From the NCBI GenBank assembly GCA_032358165.1, contig JAALGY010000016.1:248001-312000 (forward strand): 64,000 nucleotides of DNA, read 5' to 3'. Made by a program: the position numbers and the translations under genes. Positions 13,601 to 27,200 of this stretch are shown piece after piece (positions within the stretch are counted from its first letter, which is position 1; each line of letters starts with the position of its first letter). This DNA comes from Diplosphaera chodatii. Its lineage: Eukaryota; Chlorophyta; Trebouxiophyceae; Prasiolales; Stichococcaceae. The notes under the pieces were generated by a model, which saw only the letters and a program-made list of their open reading frames with translations, made no database searches and was not told the DNA's origin.

Positions 13601-16600
13601 CTGCACGGGCAGCAGCAGCGGAAGCCGCAGCGACTGCTTCGGCTGCAGCGGCTGCCGCGCTCCGCGCCGAGAACGCTGAACTCACAGCCTCAGCTGCGCG
13701 ACTGAGCGCACAGCTTGCCGATGCCGTGGCTGCGGCCAAATCCCAGGCAGTGGCGACGCCAGCAGCAGCGGCCACGTCCACAGACAGCATGGGAGACAGC
13801 AGAGCGGGCGAGGAGCAGCTGCAACAGCGCATTGCCGAGCTTCAGGCTGCGAATGCAGAGTTGCAGGCATCAGTTGACAGCGGCAAAGCTGCCGCCGCCC
13901 GCGAAGGCAGCAGCACCGCAGGTGTGCCATCCCACAGCGCGGCCAGGGCCGTGTGTACTCAACCCCATGACATGCAAACATCCAGGCGTAGCAGCCTGCG
14001 TGTGCAGCTTTGAGGAAAGGAGAGAGCGCCCTGTGCGCATCCCTGCAGACACGGCAGCGCTGCAGCGGGAGGCGGACGACCTGCGCTTTGCGAACCGGGG
14101 CCTGGAGGCTGAGCTGGCGCGGCTGTCGGCGGCGGCAGCCGGCAACGCGAGCGGTGGCCCTGCTGACGCCGGCGGCGGCGCCGTGGAGCTGGAGCTGCTC
14201 CGCCACGAGCTGCAGGACCTGCGCCACGACAACGCGGAGATGGAGACCGGCTTCCATGAGGCCGCTGCCCAGGTGCGGGAGTGAGTATTTGCAGGGATCA
14301 GCATGCCAGAGTCCCTAACCATCCTTGGTACCACCTCGCCTGCTGTGTGGCAGTCAATGCTCACCGGACAGCGCCCCGCAAGATGCCTTTGTGCGAAGGT
14401 GCCCATCGGGACATGACAATGCTCACCCAGCTTCTCGGACGTTTGCTTACTAACTGTTGCGACCAAACCCTGATCTCAACCCATGTAGCTTCCTCGTCGG
14501 CCGATGTACACAACGATGCGGCCGCACATTCGGCAGCTGCATCCGCATTGCAACGCTTTTCGGCAAGTCGCATCTCACGTTTCCGAGGCGTGCACCCCTG
14601 CTGCCGTCGTCAGCCCTGCCTGGTACGATCACGAATATCAGGTGGCCGTCAGGACAGTCCCGACTGCCCGATCAGCCGTCGAAACGTGCAGCACGTGCAA
14701 AACCTTTGCAGCCTGCTCTGCTTCGCAAGAGGACACCGCTGGCAGGTGGGACACGACGTATCCGCGTGCCAGCTTATGCGTAAATGCTGAAGCCACCGGG
14801 TGCGCTTATTAGGATGTCATCTTGCTGCATCTGCAGATCGAGCGGGAGTGCACAGAGCGGGTGCAGCTGTTGGAGGCGCAGTTGGCGGCAGCCAAGGCCG
14901 AGGTCGAGGAAGCACAGAAGGACGCCGCCGCCTTTGCCCAGGACCTCGCAGATCACCTTTCACGGCAGCCAGCCAGCAGCGGCGGCAGCGGACTCAGCAC
15001 AGCTGACCGCTCATCTCTAAAGCAGGCCCAGGCAGAGGCGGCAGCAGCAAGGAAAGAGGTCGAGTGGCTGACACAGCAGCTGGCAGCGGCTCAGAGCGCC
15101 GACGGCGCGGCCTCGGATCAGGCATGTGCGCCTTTACGGGCATGCCCGTCTGCTGTTTGCTGTGCGATTATCGTACCCTTCTGTCATCCCTGTGCCTTAC
15201 ATCCTTCGACACAGTTTGCGGCGCGTGAAACGGCGAAGCAGAATGCCACCGCTGTCTTCCTGGAGGTGGGTCAGGTCCAACCTCAAGTGCTCGATCTCCG
15301 CTGCAGGACGAGGCAATGAGGGACCCGCTTGCCGGCCCAGCGGGGGCAGGGGGCCCCAATGGGGCAGCTGCAGGGGAGGAGCGCCACAACGGCAGCGGCG
15401 GCAGCGGCTGGATGCACGACGGCCGCTGGTCGGGGTTGCGCAAGCGCGGGGAGGCCGCCGGCTGGCTGGTCGACCCTTCCCAGGTGTGCCGCCGTCCGGA
15501 AAGCTACTGCAATCGGCATTGGCGGCGCTGTCACCAGTGCCTGCCATACCACGGATGCAACGGTGTGCCATGGATGCAGCGGATTGGGTTGCTTCTGAGC
15601 CCATTTCTGCTGTTGGCAACGTGAGCTGTAGGTTTTCCCCCTCTGACACACCGCCAAGGGCGACGGGCAGCTTGCAACTTACTTATATCGTTTGTAATCT
15701 GTTGCAGGTGCAGCTGGGCTCGGTGCTGGGGGAGGGCAGCTTCGGGACCACGTACCGGGGCGCCTGGCGCGGCGCCGACTGCGCGGTCAAGGTCGTCCGC
15801 ATCAGCAAGCCCGACGAGGCGAACAGCTTCCTGCGGGAGGTGGAGGCGCTGTCGCTGCTGCGCCACCCCAACATCATGCCCTTCTTCGGTGAGGCCGCCC
15901 CCCTGGCAGCTTCCTCGAGCCGCTCGGCATACAGCACACCCCAACACCAGCACCGCAGCTCGGTCTACAGCAGCCATGCAAGTGTAGGGACACACCACAC
16001 AACCTGGGTTGCAGGTGCGACGCTGCGGCCGCCGGCGCAGTGCTGGCTGCTGTGCGAGTACATGCCGGGGGGCACGCTGTCGCAGTGGCTGTACGGCGCG
16101 CACGCGGACCCCAGGTGACGTCCTGGCACCGCCATCAACCTGCTGCTGCACTCGTGCACAGGCTGCATCCAACACGTGCATGTTCAGGTGTACTACCATG
16201 CGCAGTGACCTTCACTGGCCAGTCTCCTGACGCACACTGTCCAGACTCCCAAAGCGTGCGCGTGCACGTGCAGTCTGTGATGCCCACCGCTGAGCGGTGT
16301 GGCACCTTGCACACACAGGGCAGCGCCGGGCATGTGGCAGCCGAGGCATGCGCTGGGCGCGCGCATCGAGATGGCGCTGGGCGTGGCGCGGGGCATGGCG
16401 GCGCTGGAGGCCGCCCGCCCCCCGCTGCTGCACCGCGACCTCAAGCCCACCAACGTGTTCATCGGTGCGCCGCCGCACGCCCTGCTCCAATCTGCCTGGA
16501 GCCTGCAAACACTACGCTCGCTGCTGGACATGCTGTTGCAGCTACCGCCCTGAAGTCTCTACCCTGCGTTCGTCTCACCGCTGTTGCGTGCTTTGCCGCG

Positions 16601-17481
16601 CTGTGATAGATGCTGGCGGGGCGGCGCGGGTGGCGGACATGGGCCTCGCAAGGCACCTCACGCCCGGCAGCGGCGCCCAGCTCACCGGCGAGACCGGCAC
16701 CTACTACTACATGGCGCCCGAGGTACGAAGCTGGTGCAGATGGCACAACATCTCACCGTTTGAGCCGTTAATCCAATTCAGCCGCTGCGGCATGTGCCCC
16801 TGAGCATATGCGCAGGCTGCCGGCCTGGGTGGCTGCCGTTGAACCATAGCAGCTCCTAGGATCTGAGCCAAGTGATCGAGGCGTTCGAACCGTGCTGCGC
16901 CGTGCTTCGCGCAGGTCATCCGCCACGAGATCTACGACTCGAAGGCGGACGTCTTTTCGTGGGGCGTGCTGTTCGCGGAGCTGCTCACCGCGCGGCCGCC
17001 CTACGGCGACGCGTACCTCACGCCCGTGCAGGCGCGTCCTTGTGTGCACATCAGCAAGCGGACGACCGCCAAAATGTGCCCTCGTGGGAGCTGCATGCCC
17101 CATCAGCCATTGCCAGACTTATGCAGCCCACAGGCCCTCACTGTCCCAAGGAGAGCTGCCCCGACTGAACATGAACATACGGTCGCATTGTAAAAGCACC
17201 AAACTGCTGGCGGCCCGCTGAACTGCATGTGCCTGCATCCACTGCAGGTCGCCATTGCCGTGGGGGACGACAAGCTGCGGCCGACGCTGCCGAAGGCGCT
17301 GCACCCGGGCCTCGCTGGCATCGCGCGGGCGGCGCTCGATGGCGAGCCCTCCATGCGGCCCACCTTTGCGTCGGTGGTGGAGCAGCTGACGCCGCTGGCG
17401 GCGGAGGTGCGGCAGTCGGAGGCCGCCGCCGCAGCGGCCGGCGGACACCACGGCCTGCTTGGCCGCATGTTGAATCGCTGA
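7626..17481 (+). CDS. Giant coiled-coil protein with C-terminal TKL-like kinase
   Basis: About 26 exons, roughly 1,800 residues by my estimate. The first exon (7626-7779) starts MPGSNKKSSSEEMAGPSW, a Ser-rich leader. From about 8220 to 15480 almost every exon is Ala/Glu/Gln/Arg-rich heptad sequence (for example AEVDRL-like runs such as ERDDLRRQLEAALAAA near 12950), predicting a long parallel coiled coil with a low-complexity insert at 11160-11600. The kinase domain spans 15708-17481: glycine loop GEGSFGTTYRG, lysine motif CAVKVV, hinge CWLLCEYMPGGTL, catalytic loop HRDLKPTN (about 16430), magnesium motif VADMGLAR (DMG instead of DFG, about 16634), activation end GTYYYMAPE, then SKADVFSWGVLFAELLTARPPYG and the C-lobe Arg in EPSMRPTFASV. 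The Lys, HRD Asp, DMG Asp and APE are all present, so activity is expected. Two joins use GC donors (15122 and 17032). Substrate and location unknown; the architecture suggests a scaffold-tethered kinase. Middle exon borders are approximate. Confidence 0.85.
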
Positions 17482-18042
17482 CCTGGTCATGTGGACACAG
17501 CAGCCGGTGCAGCCGACAGTGCAAGTCTGGCAGGAGGCATGACGATGGTGCCCAGACAGCCGTCTCAGCCACAGGACGCTGCATAGTGTTGTGCGCACAC
17601 AGCTGTGTAGAGTACGGCAGCTGCAGGGTGATGGCTGATAGCAGGCTGTCTGGGAGCAAGGATCCGCAGATTGGCCTTGACGCAGCTGCTAGCAGACAAC
17701 CGTGGGTGTCGACAGTTCAAACGGGCACACTCAGCAGTCAACACTTCCTCTGTTTTTACATGGCAGCGCTCAATTTCCTAGAATTGTTGCAACAAACTCA
17801 TCCGCGTGCAGGGTCAGCAGCAAGGAGCTCACAGAACCTCCATGCTGCAGTGCGAATGGAGACATCAGGCAGTACAGTATCTAGTCTACAGCACGGTATG
17901 TTAGATACCGGTATGTCACAGGCCAACGCACCAAACAGTCAAAGTGCGTGCCCACCGTATCATACACAAAATGGAACGTATTAACATGTTGGGCGATACA
18001 CACCAATGGACCAATGCCGTCTTGCACACACAACTGACCGCG
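17482..18042. other. Intergenic region (convergent 3' ends)
   Basis: About 560 bases between the stop of the plus-strand kinase gene and the stop of the minus-strand gene that follows. It should contain both 3'UTRs. No further gene, repeat or RNA element was recognised. Confidence 0.5.
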
Positions 18043-20490
18043 TCACGAGCAGCTGCTGCTCAGCTGCCGCACAAACTGCCGCCGCAAAACGCTGTCGATG
18101 GCACGCATTACAACAGCCGGCAGCACCCCCATGAGCAGCCAGTGTATGGTGATGACAGTGGCGCCGCGGCCGCACGCAAGGCCCCTGGCCCAGTCGGCTG
18201 CGGCGCCGCCGCCGCTGAGACCAGCGGCAGGGCAACAAGATGGGACGTGCTGCATGGCCACCAGGGCATGCGCCGCCACCAGCGGCAATGCCCACGCCCA
18301 CTGCACCTGTGATAATATGCCGGACAGAGTATCAACCTCCTTATTGCCGGGTCAACACCATGTGGGTGGGTGCGTCACAAGGTGCTTTGCAACCCTGCTG
18401 GAACCCGCATCATGCCAGGCGGCCATGGTGCAGGGTGTGCAATCCGGGTATGGACGCACTCGCAGGACCAGGGCGCCGATGGCCAGCGTCTGCAGGCCGG
18501 AGGTGCGGAAGAACACCAGCGGGGACCGCCACTCGATGGCTGCCCGACCCTCTGCTGTCAGCTGGTGAGCTGCATGCGCTGCCGCCACCGCCCACAGCAC
18601 CACGAGGGCATGCTGCCTCCAAGCAGGAGCCCTGTCGTCGCACGGAATAGCGGATGAAAGGTGCGTAGCTAGCTGGCGGCTAGCTGGCGTGAAGCTTACT
18701 ATGGGTTGAGTACATCCAAGCAATGACTAATCTGGTACAGTCCCAGAGACGACAGTAACCCCTTCATGTGCAGCCTTTTTGGCGACAACTGAAAGACGAT
18801 ACTGGCATCAGAAAGAGGGTCCTGGCAGGGCAGCGTGCTTACTGTTCTCTGACTTGATGGCAATGTAAAACAATCAACTGCGTACCTGCATCATCTTTGG
18901 CTGCATCAGCTGCAGTTAGCCCTCCTGTTGCATTTAGGGAGCACATGTGGCCAAGTGAGTATTGAGGGTTGGTGCGGGTGAGCTCACCGTCTGGCAGTGC
19001 TGCCGGCGAGCAGCAGCCGCACGAGAAGGTAGGCCAGCAGCAGTGCGGCATGGCCCGCCCACTGTGCGGCGCCCGCGCGTCCAGCAAACAGCTGCAGAGG
19101 GCGGCAGAGGCCCGCGAGCAGCACGAGCGGCGCCATGATCTGAGCCGCTCCGCCATCATCCTGGGAGGGGCGCATTTCAAGGCAACGTCAGCCGTTCTCG
19201 GTCGCAAGAACAGGCACTGATGCAGCAGCCTGAGAGCAGCCTGACGGCATGCTCCCCAGTGACAGGGTTCATCCGATAAGTGCGAGTGTCCTACGCCTGT
19301 GAACCTTCAAGCAACGCACCTGACTGCAGGCGGCTGCGCGCCACGGCTGGAAGAGCTGCTCCAGGCGCCAGTCTGCAAAGCACAGCGTCGCACGAGACTT
19401 CCTGGGCGGGCCGTCCCGCAGGAAGAACTCTGCGTCCGGCTGCCAGTGCATGAGCTTGGAGCACTTGACGTCGTCGCTCTCGGCTGCCTGCAGCAGCTGC
19501 TGCCATTCTGTGTCTGGCGGCTCCCAGCGGAGTGTTGGCGCACCGCCATCCGTGGCTGACACGCAGGCTGCTGCATCTGTGCAGCGGCTGTGCGCAGCAG
19601 GGCCGTCTCCTGACCGGGTGCACGGCTGGATCTCGCTGCGTGCTGATGCAGCTGCCTCGGTCTGGCAGCTGCCGAGGTGGGCTGTGTTGCCCGTGGGTTC
19701 TGGCGGTGCAGCTGCGGCAGCATGGTATACTGCTGCCGTGTCTGCTGGGCCGCAGGCAACAGCGCCGTCGCCGGCTGCCCTGCAGCTATGCGCATGCTGT
19801 GCCAGCGCCAGCACGCTGCTGGTGCCGCTGTGGCCAGGTGGCTGCACCTGGACGATGTACTGGCCGGCCAGCTGGTCCCACGGCTGCGCTGCCACCAACG
19901 ACCGCACCTCCGCCACCAGCGGAGCTGCATGGTGCGGCAGAGTCTCCGCAAGGCCACGAGCCAGGGCGGCCGCACACCTGGTCCGGCACACACGCGTCAC
20001 GCGACGACAAGCTGGTGCTGTTGGCAAGCTGGCGGTGTGAGAGGACCGCGAGCATTTGCAAGGGGCTTGGAAGGTAGCAGCGAGGTGCTCTGGCAGCTCG
20101 CCTGAAGATGGTGCTGGCATGGCCGGTGTCGAACACCAGCAGCAGGCAGCCCTGCGCCCGAGGCAGTCCCGGCAGCAGCGCGTGCTGTGTGGGTGCGATG
20201 GGCACCCGCAGCTGTGGCGTCGGCAGCAAGCTGACGACTGGCCGCCCGCTGATGGCGCAGTCGCCAGCCTCACTACCGGCCATGCGCTCAATTGACACCG
20301 TCAGCTGCTGCGGCTGCAGGAGGGACCCAGTCGTCACCATGTCCTCGGTCGTCGCTACGATGCTGAGCCTGATATCTGTGACGGCCGGCAGCAACAGGCC
20401 CAAGCGGCGAGCGGTATCTGGCGGCACTACGCCAGTGCTCAGCACAGCTGACACCGCACATGCCACTGCCTCCTCCTCCTCCCCCACCAT
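18043..20490 (-). CDS. Unrecognised protein with hydrophobic C-terminal segments
   Basis: I do not recognise this gene. Reading the minus strand, a first exon from about 20490 begins MVGEEEEAVACAVSAVL and continues through LGLLLPAVTDIRLSIVATTE to LLVFDTGHASTIF near 20110. A second long exon (about 20000-19320) contains LAETLPHHAAPLVAEVRSLV and ends DWRLEQLFQPWRAAACSQ. Three later exons are strongly hydrophobic: 19175-18984 (IMAPLVLLAGLCRPLQL, HAALLLAYLLVRLLL), about 18650-18440 (HALVVLWAVAAAHA, LQTLAIGALVLR) and 18306-18043 (WALPLVAAHALVAMQ, VITIHWLLMGVLPAVVM). These look like four to six membrane spans. Start and some junctions are uncertain; an extra upstream exon may lie at 20724-20969. 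The convergent neighbour upstream on the plus strand is the coiled-coil kinase. No enzyme motif was seen. Confidence 0.55.
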
Positions 20491-20518
20491 GAGACGCTGT
20501 CGCTGGTGTTAACCGCAT

Positions 20519-21295
20519 ACTCTATGACCACCGTGGGCACCCATGCCTCTCCTGATGGGCCAAATGGCCTGCGATGCCAGCACTCATGCTATCACCCGCG
20601 GCAGGGCGTGTGTGACCCCAGAGCCACACCTTTTTTTCGCTTCTACGTGCTATCCGACGCACAAATGCGTGCTGGTGGAAGACACGGCCTGATCACATGA
20701 CGCTGATTGCTGCGGCAAGAACGTCAGAGGTGGGACACGAAGGATCTTGCGGAGGCTGTACAGCGCACCGCTGGCCAGGCGCAGCCCAGCTGGTGCAGAC
20801 GTAATGATTTCGTCACATCGAATAGGCGCCGAGGGCCTGGCTGCGCGGCCCAGGCACCCCTCTGTGCCCGGGAAAACCTACTGTACCAGACGGGCAGCTG
20901 CGCGCGCCTGGACACCCTTGCCGCGGCCTCACGGTAGACCACTCGACAGCCAATGTGATAAGCTTGCACTCATGCTCTGCAAAGCCGCTGAAAGCTGTGT
21001 GTGACTCCCAATCGCGTCGTCGGCCACATCAGTAACCTTTTGGCTGGACAGCCAGCCCCTGTATGGAATTTGAGCCTTGCCGCCCTGGAGTGGGAGCATT
21101 GCAAACCTGCAAGCACAAGCTGCTTCCGCCGATCCGGCACTGCCGCTTGCAGATATTGCATGCATCACTGTTTCGTCGTTCGCTTACACCAATGGTGGCT
21201 GAAGCATGAGGTGGATGCGCAACATGTCACGCAAAATGACATGAAACACGAGGAGGCAGCTGCAACCAATCCACCCGACAGACTTGGCAGCAGCC
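20519..21295. other. Intergenic region, divergent promoters
   Basis: About 780 bases separate the minus-strand membrane-protein gene from the plus-strand exportin-2 gene, so this is a divergent promoter region. A minus-strand open stretch at 20724-20969, rich in Arg, could be a 5' exon (possibly a targeting leader) of the membrane-protein gene, but I could not link it by splice sites. Nothing else was seen. Confidence 0.4.
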
Positions 21296-24200
21296 ATGGA
21301 TGACCCTCAGGTGTCGGAGCTGGCCAGCGTGTTCGTGCGAACGCTATCAGCACAGAGTGCGGTGAGCATGTCAGGCGGCCATTGCTGTCTTTCATCATGC
21401 AGCATGTGGCGCATTTGCGGTGCCTGGCTGCGCTGGAAGCGTGCAGGAGTGATGGGGGCCAGCCGGATCACTTTGAACATACGAAAGGATCACGCGGAAG
21501 CATGCAGAACTACATCCAGCTGTGGTGGTGATCGGATTGTAGAAACACGGCGGCAATCCCGCTGACTCTCCTATGCTGTCAATCCGCTGCACAGAATGAC
21601 ATCAAGCAGGCGGAGGAGTTCCTCAACAAGGCAGCGGATCAGCCGTCTTATGGTCTGACCGTGCTCAAGGTGTGTGTCCGGTCGTCCTGTCGTGGTGCTT
21701 TTGATACAACCGACACAACCGCTGATGTCCAACACAGCTCTGGCTGCAAACAATCACATCTTGCGACTATGCAGCTCGTGGCAGCCGAGGCGGCGCCCCT
21801 GGAGGTGCGGCAGGCAGCATCAGTGAACTTCAAGAACCATGTGAAGTCCAGATGGCAGGGGCGGCCAGCGGATGACATGGGTGGCGGCATGGTGCCCGCC
21901 ATGCCTGATGCTGAGAAGGTACCCACACCGCAGCACTGAAAGAAGTGCACCTGCACGCTGTGTCGAAAATCATCTGCATTGCTTCCAGGCTTCTGTCGGT
22001 AGTGAGGCAAGCGATGAGCATGCTTGCTCATTTGCACATTGTCAGCGATGCATGCTGGCAGTGAGCATACATGTGACGTGTCACCTATGATGTGCAGGAG
22101 CAGATCAAGAGCCTGATCACGTCGCTCATGCTGAATGCTCCGCCGCCAGTGCGCGCACAGCTCAGCGAGGCGCTGACAATCATCAGCGGGCATGACTTCC
22201 CATCACGCTGGCAGGTTGGTCAGGACTTGGCTGTTGCAGCCACTCCGGCAGTGGATCCTGATGACCGTGCAGCGTGTTCAGCAGATTGCATCCAGCAAAG
22301 CTGTTGCCTCGACTGCAGAGCTTGCTGCCGGAGCTGTGCCAGCGGCTGGCTTCTGAAGACCCAGCAGTGGTCAATGGTGTGCTGCACACCGCCAACTCCA
22401 TCTTCAAGCGGTGACCAGCCTGTGCCCGCTGATGAGAGCATCCTCGAGGCTGGTTGGCGACTGCTGGTGGGGCTGGTGTCATGGACCCCACACTCACCAC
22501 ATGCTGAGCGTGCCCTGTTGCTGCTGCCAGGTACCGCAACCAGTTCATGACGGAAGGACTCTCGAAGGAGCTGGAGTACTGCCAGCAGGCGGTGCAGCCG
22601 CTGCTGGCGGCGCTGCAGCGCACCACAGCCGCGCTGCCGGCAGCAGCCAGTGCTGGTGGCGATGCGCCGCAGCTGCGAGTGCTGCTGTCGTCCGCGCGCC
22701 TGGCCTGCCGGGTCTTCTACAGCCTGAACTCCCCGGGCCTCACAGAGGCACGCAGCATCAACCTAGCATCAACGTTTCACATCAGCACCTCAGGAGCCGT
22801 GCTCCTGATGTCATGCACGCTGTGCATGGTGCCTGCTGAGTGTGCGTATATGCTTGGTCGATATGCGCGCCGTCATGGTGGCCAAGCAGCAGGTGCGTGC
22901 TGCGTGCAGGACTTCGAGAACACGCTGGATGCTTGGATGGCAGAGTTCCACACGCTGCTGACCTTCGAGGCTGTTCTGCCGCAAGGCGCAGACCCCGACA
23001 AGGAGAACGAGCTGGACGCAGCCAAGTCGGCAGTCGCTGCCAATGCCAACCTGTTCATGTAAGTCACGCTGCATTTGCAAGTCGTTGTAGTCAGTAAGCA
23101 ACAGATGGGCCAAATTCTGCAACGCTCTGACACCTCGTGCTGAAATGGCGATTGCTGTGCTTGACTCCAGGGGCATGAATGAGGAGGAGTTCAAGAAGTA
23201 CCTGCAGACGTTTGTGCAGGACATCTGGGTGCTGCTCACGCGAGTCAGCCTGGAGCCGCGGCAGGTGCTTGCTGAGATGCTGTCCCTGGTGACTGTCGGC
23301 ACCAACAGGCATGACATGATGCGCCGACAGGCAGGTTGTTCTCACAGCTGCACTGTGCGCGGGCACAGGATGGGCTGGCGATGAATGCCATCCGCTTCCT
23401 GACGACGGTCGCAAAGAGCGTGCACCATGAGCTCTTCCGCAACGAGGACGTCCTGAAGCAGGCACGTCTGTGCTATGCTTCTGTGCACACCAACAAGCGG
23501 CCATCGCCTGCTGGCATCGCAGCCAGTGCACAGACTAACATGTATCTTAGTCCTCCGGTTCGAAGAGCACCTGCGAAGAACCAGATGGGTGTTGGATCTA
23601 TACCACGGGGGTGCTGCAGGTGTGCGAGAAGATCGTGATCCCCAACACGCGGCTGCGGGAGGATGCGGAGGAGCTGTTTGAGTTCAACTGGCTGGAGTAC
23701 GTACGGCAGGACACTGAAGGCAGCGATGCAGACACCCGTCGGCGAGCCGCCTCCGAGCTCGTGCGCGCCCTGACCGACAAGTTCCCAGCCGAGGTGAGCA
23801 TTGAGCAGTGCACCGTCAGCGTCGAGTAAAGCTGCTGGGCTGCTGAACATGCTGCTGTGTCGGCAGCAAGCACGCCATGCACTGTTGCCACGTCTTGCTC
23901 TCATCTTCGACTTTTCTGACAAACCCCATGCAGGATTGTCGTCAGCAGTCAGCATGGCAACACAATGTGTCTGGAAATGTGCCGGTGTGTGGCTGTGCAG
24001 GTCACGCAGCTGTTCACGGGCTACGTGGGTGCCATGCTGCAACAGTACGCCGCCAACCCTGCAGACTGGAAGGTGTGCCATGAGCAGAGTTGACACCGCG
24101 ATGTCATACATGGTTGACCAGCTGCCTGTCTGTTTGCCGCACGCTGCAGCAGCTGCATTCCATCAGCGCAAGCAGAATCCAGCATAGTACAAACCCCCCA

Positions 24201-27200
24201 ATGTGCGCAGGCGAAGGACTGTGCGGTGTACCTGGTGATGGCGCTGGCAGGCCGCGTCCGCACGGCCGCCGCCGGCGCCAAGGCCGTCAACGAGCTGGTC
24301 AACATTTCAGACTTCTTCCGCACGCAAGTTGCGCCAGACATCCAGTCGACGGACGCCAACCTGGTATGCAGCTCTATCATGCTCAGCAATCTTGTTCACT
24401 TCCGTGTCCAGACCCCTCTGCTTGACATACAGCGTTGCACCCTTTAGATATGTGATGGTGGTGCTATCCTACAAGCGACATATGAGCCTCAGGTGCTCTG
24501 CTGAGCCTGTGCTGGTGCCCTGCAGTCGCAGGTCCTGCGTGCTGATGCGCTGAAGTTCACCATCACATTCCGGGCCCAGATTCCCAAGGCTGACGCGCTG
24601 GCAGCTTTCCCGGGCATCGTGGCCCTCCTGGGCTCCGAGTCCAACGTGGTGCACTCGCAGGCAGCGATGTGCATCGACCAGCTGCTCGTCATGAAGGTGA
24701 GTGGTCTAGGCCATGAGGTTGGGTCCGCAACAGCGCATTGCACGTGAGGCAGCTTCCCCATCCAATGGCACTTCAGTCGTCCCATCAGCTGGCCTGTCGG
24801 CTACCCCATGCTGGTGTGGTAACCATTTAGTGTGATGCTGCTTTGGCTTGATCGGCGCTGTGTGTGACTGCAGGATGATGGGCAGCCGCGCTTCTCAGTG
24901 GCAGATCTGCAGGCGCAGCTGCAGCCGCTGCTCAGCGGGCTGTTTGGCGTGTTCCAGCTCCCAGAGTCCGGCGAGAACCAGTACGTGATGAAGTGCATTG
25001 CGCGCCTCATCACGTTCATCGGGCCCCAGGTGCGCACAAGCTGAGGTCGACGTTGCAAGATGTCTGCCCCTCCTAGCTAGCGGTTGCAGTGTGGGGTTGG
25101 ATGCAGCGGTTGCGGCTGCTGAAGCAGGAGGCATGCCTGTTGTGTAGAGGTTCGGGCATCATACGGCTGTCACTTGACATGCACTTGTCCTGATGTGCAG
25201 ATTGCACCAGTCGCCACGGTGGCTCTGGGCGAGCTGGCGAAGAAGCTGCTGGAGGTCTGTAAAAACCCCATGCAGCCGCACTTCAACCACTTTCTGTTTG
25301 AAGCAGTAGCCGCGCTGATACACTTCGGTGAGCTCGCAGCGCAGAGATGCTGTGAAGTCCCTGGCTACATCTGAGGTGCATGTTGTCATTGAAGTTGGAA
25401 ACCCATGCAATAGTTGAGCAACTAGTATGCTGCAGGCACATTAGCCAACCCAGGCATGTTGGATACGTTCCAGGAACAGCTCTTCCCAGCCTTCCAGGTT
25501 GTTCTGCAGGTGCGAACATCCACGCTGCACGCTTGTCCAGCCGCATCTATGTGTACTTGCCACAGTTCTCGTCTCCCCCCTACGGCCTTTGCTGATCCCC
25601 GATGTTGCTTGTACGGATTAGCAATGTGCCGCTGATGACAATGCAGTTGGATTTGATCGGTGCTGCAGGAGGATGTTACGGAGTTCCACCCGTACGTCTT
25701 CCAGATCTTTGCACAGCTAATAGAGCTGCGCAAGGGCGCTCTGCCGGCTGTGTACATGCAGCTGTTCTCGCCGTTGCTGGCGCCGCAGTTCTGGGAGCGC
25801 CCTGGCAACGTCACGCCGCTTGTGCGGCTACTACAGGTGAGAAACCTGTAGTAATTGAGACACATATGTGTTGATGCAGTTCGTGCTCATCTGTACAGAG
25901 TTGCAAACTTTTCCATGGTAGGGGTTCCCGACAGCTATCAACCGCTGCCTGGCCGTGTTGCCCATCCCCAGGCGTACCTGGAGAAGGCGCCCGGGGAGGT
26001 GGTGGCCGGCGGGCACCTGGAGGGGGTGCTGGGGGTGTTCCAGAAGCTGCTGGCCAGCCGCGCGCACGACCACGAGGGCTTCTTCCTGCTCAACAGCCTC
26101 ATGGAGTTCCTCCCCCTGGACGTGTTCTGCGGGTACCTGCCCACCGTCTGGACGCTGCTCTTCCGCAGGCGCGCCCCTCTCTTTTGCATATAGCCTGAGT
26201 ATACAAGAGCAATCTGCTGCTTTCATAGCCTTGATGTTGCCTCCCGTGTAAGCATCTTCCTGGCACTCAGGACCTGCAGCAATGCATGCACTGCAATCTG
26301 CATGGCACCCTGTGTCGCAGGCTGCAGTCGGCGCCCACGACCAAGTACAGCCGCGGGCTGGTGGTCTTCATCGCCTTCTTCGTGTGCAAGCACGGCGGCG
26401 CCATGGTGCTGGACAGCATCGACGCCCTGCAGCCGCAGCCGCCCCTGTCTGACATGATCCTGGACAGCGTGTGGGCGCCCACCCTGCCGCAGGTCAGCTT
26501 GGCTGCCCGTGGAGTGACCTGCCTGTCACTGCGATGTGCGGCTCCGCAGCCAGCCAGTGAGCCCTGCTGCCTGGCCGCCAGGCAAAGTACATGGTCAGGT
26601 GATGTATAATGTGGGTGCTGGCTGCAGATTCGGGGGGACCCGGAGCGGCGCATCGCAATCGCAGCCTCTGGGCGCCTGCTAGCTGAGGTGCTCCTCAGCG
26701 GCATAGGCATTGTAGGCATCGCGTAGCAAACTTCTCAGACTGTATATCCCCATTGGCTGCTGCACGGGCGGCGCTTCACTTTGCAACGACCCTGCCGCCA
26801 TGTGCGAAAACCCAGCCCATGCAGTGACGAGACGAATTCTTCGCAGGTGCCCCGGCTACAGGAGGCCGCAGCAGCGCCGGCCTGGGGCCGGCTGCTGCAG
26901 GCGGCCCTCGCGCTGCTGGCGCAGGCAGCCAACGGCAGCGCAGCTCCCGAGGACGAAGTTCTCGACGTGGAGGAGTTTGCAGGTTGACACCCTGATTTGC
27001 ACATCATCTCATGCTGCACTATGGTAGTGTACTGCGCCTACATGCCCTCGTGCTGACAGACACATCGGGCCAGCGCCTCGTCTCAAGTGGAGCGCACTCG
27101 CAATGAAGGGGATGGTACCGCAGGGTACACGAACGCATACTCAAGGCTTGTCAATGCGCACAAGCCTGAGCGGGACCCGTTGCCTGAGGTGCCCGATGCA

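Noticed and set aside
17981..18301. Arg-rich minus-strand frame overlapping the membrane-protein gene end
   Set aside because: High-Arg composition is typical of an out-of-frame reading of GC-rich coding DNA; the alternative frame gives coherent membrane segments.
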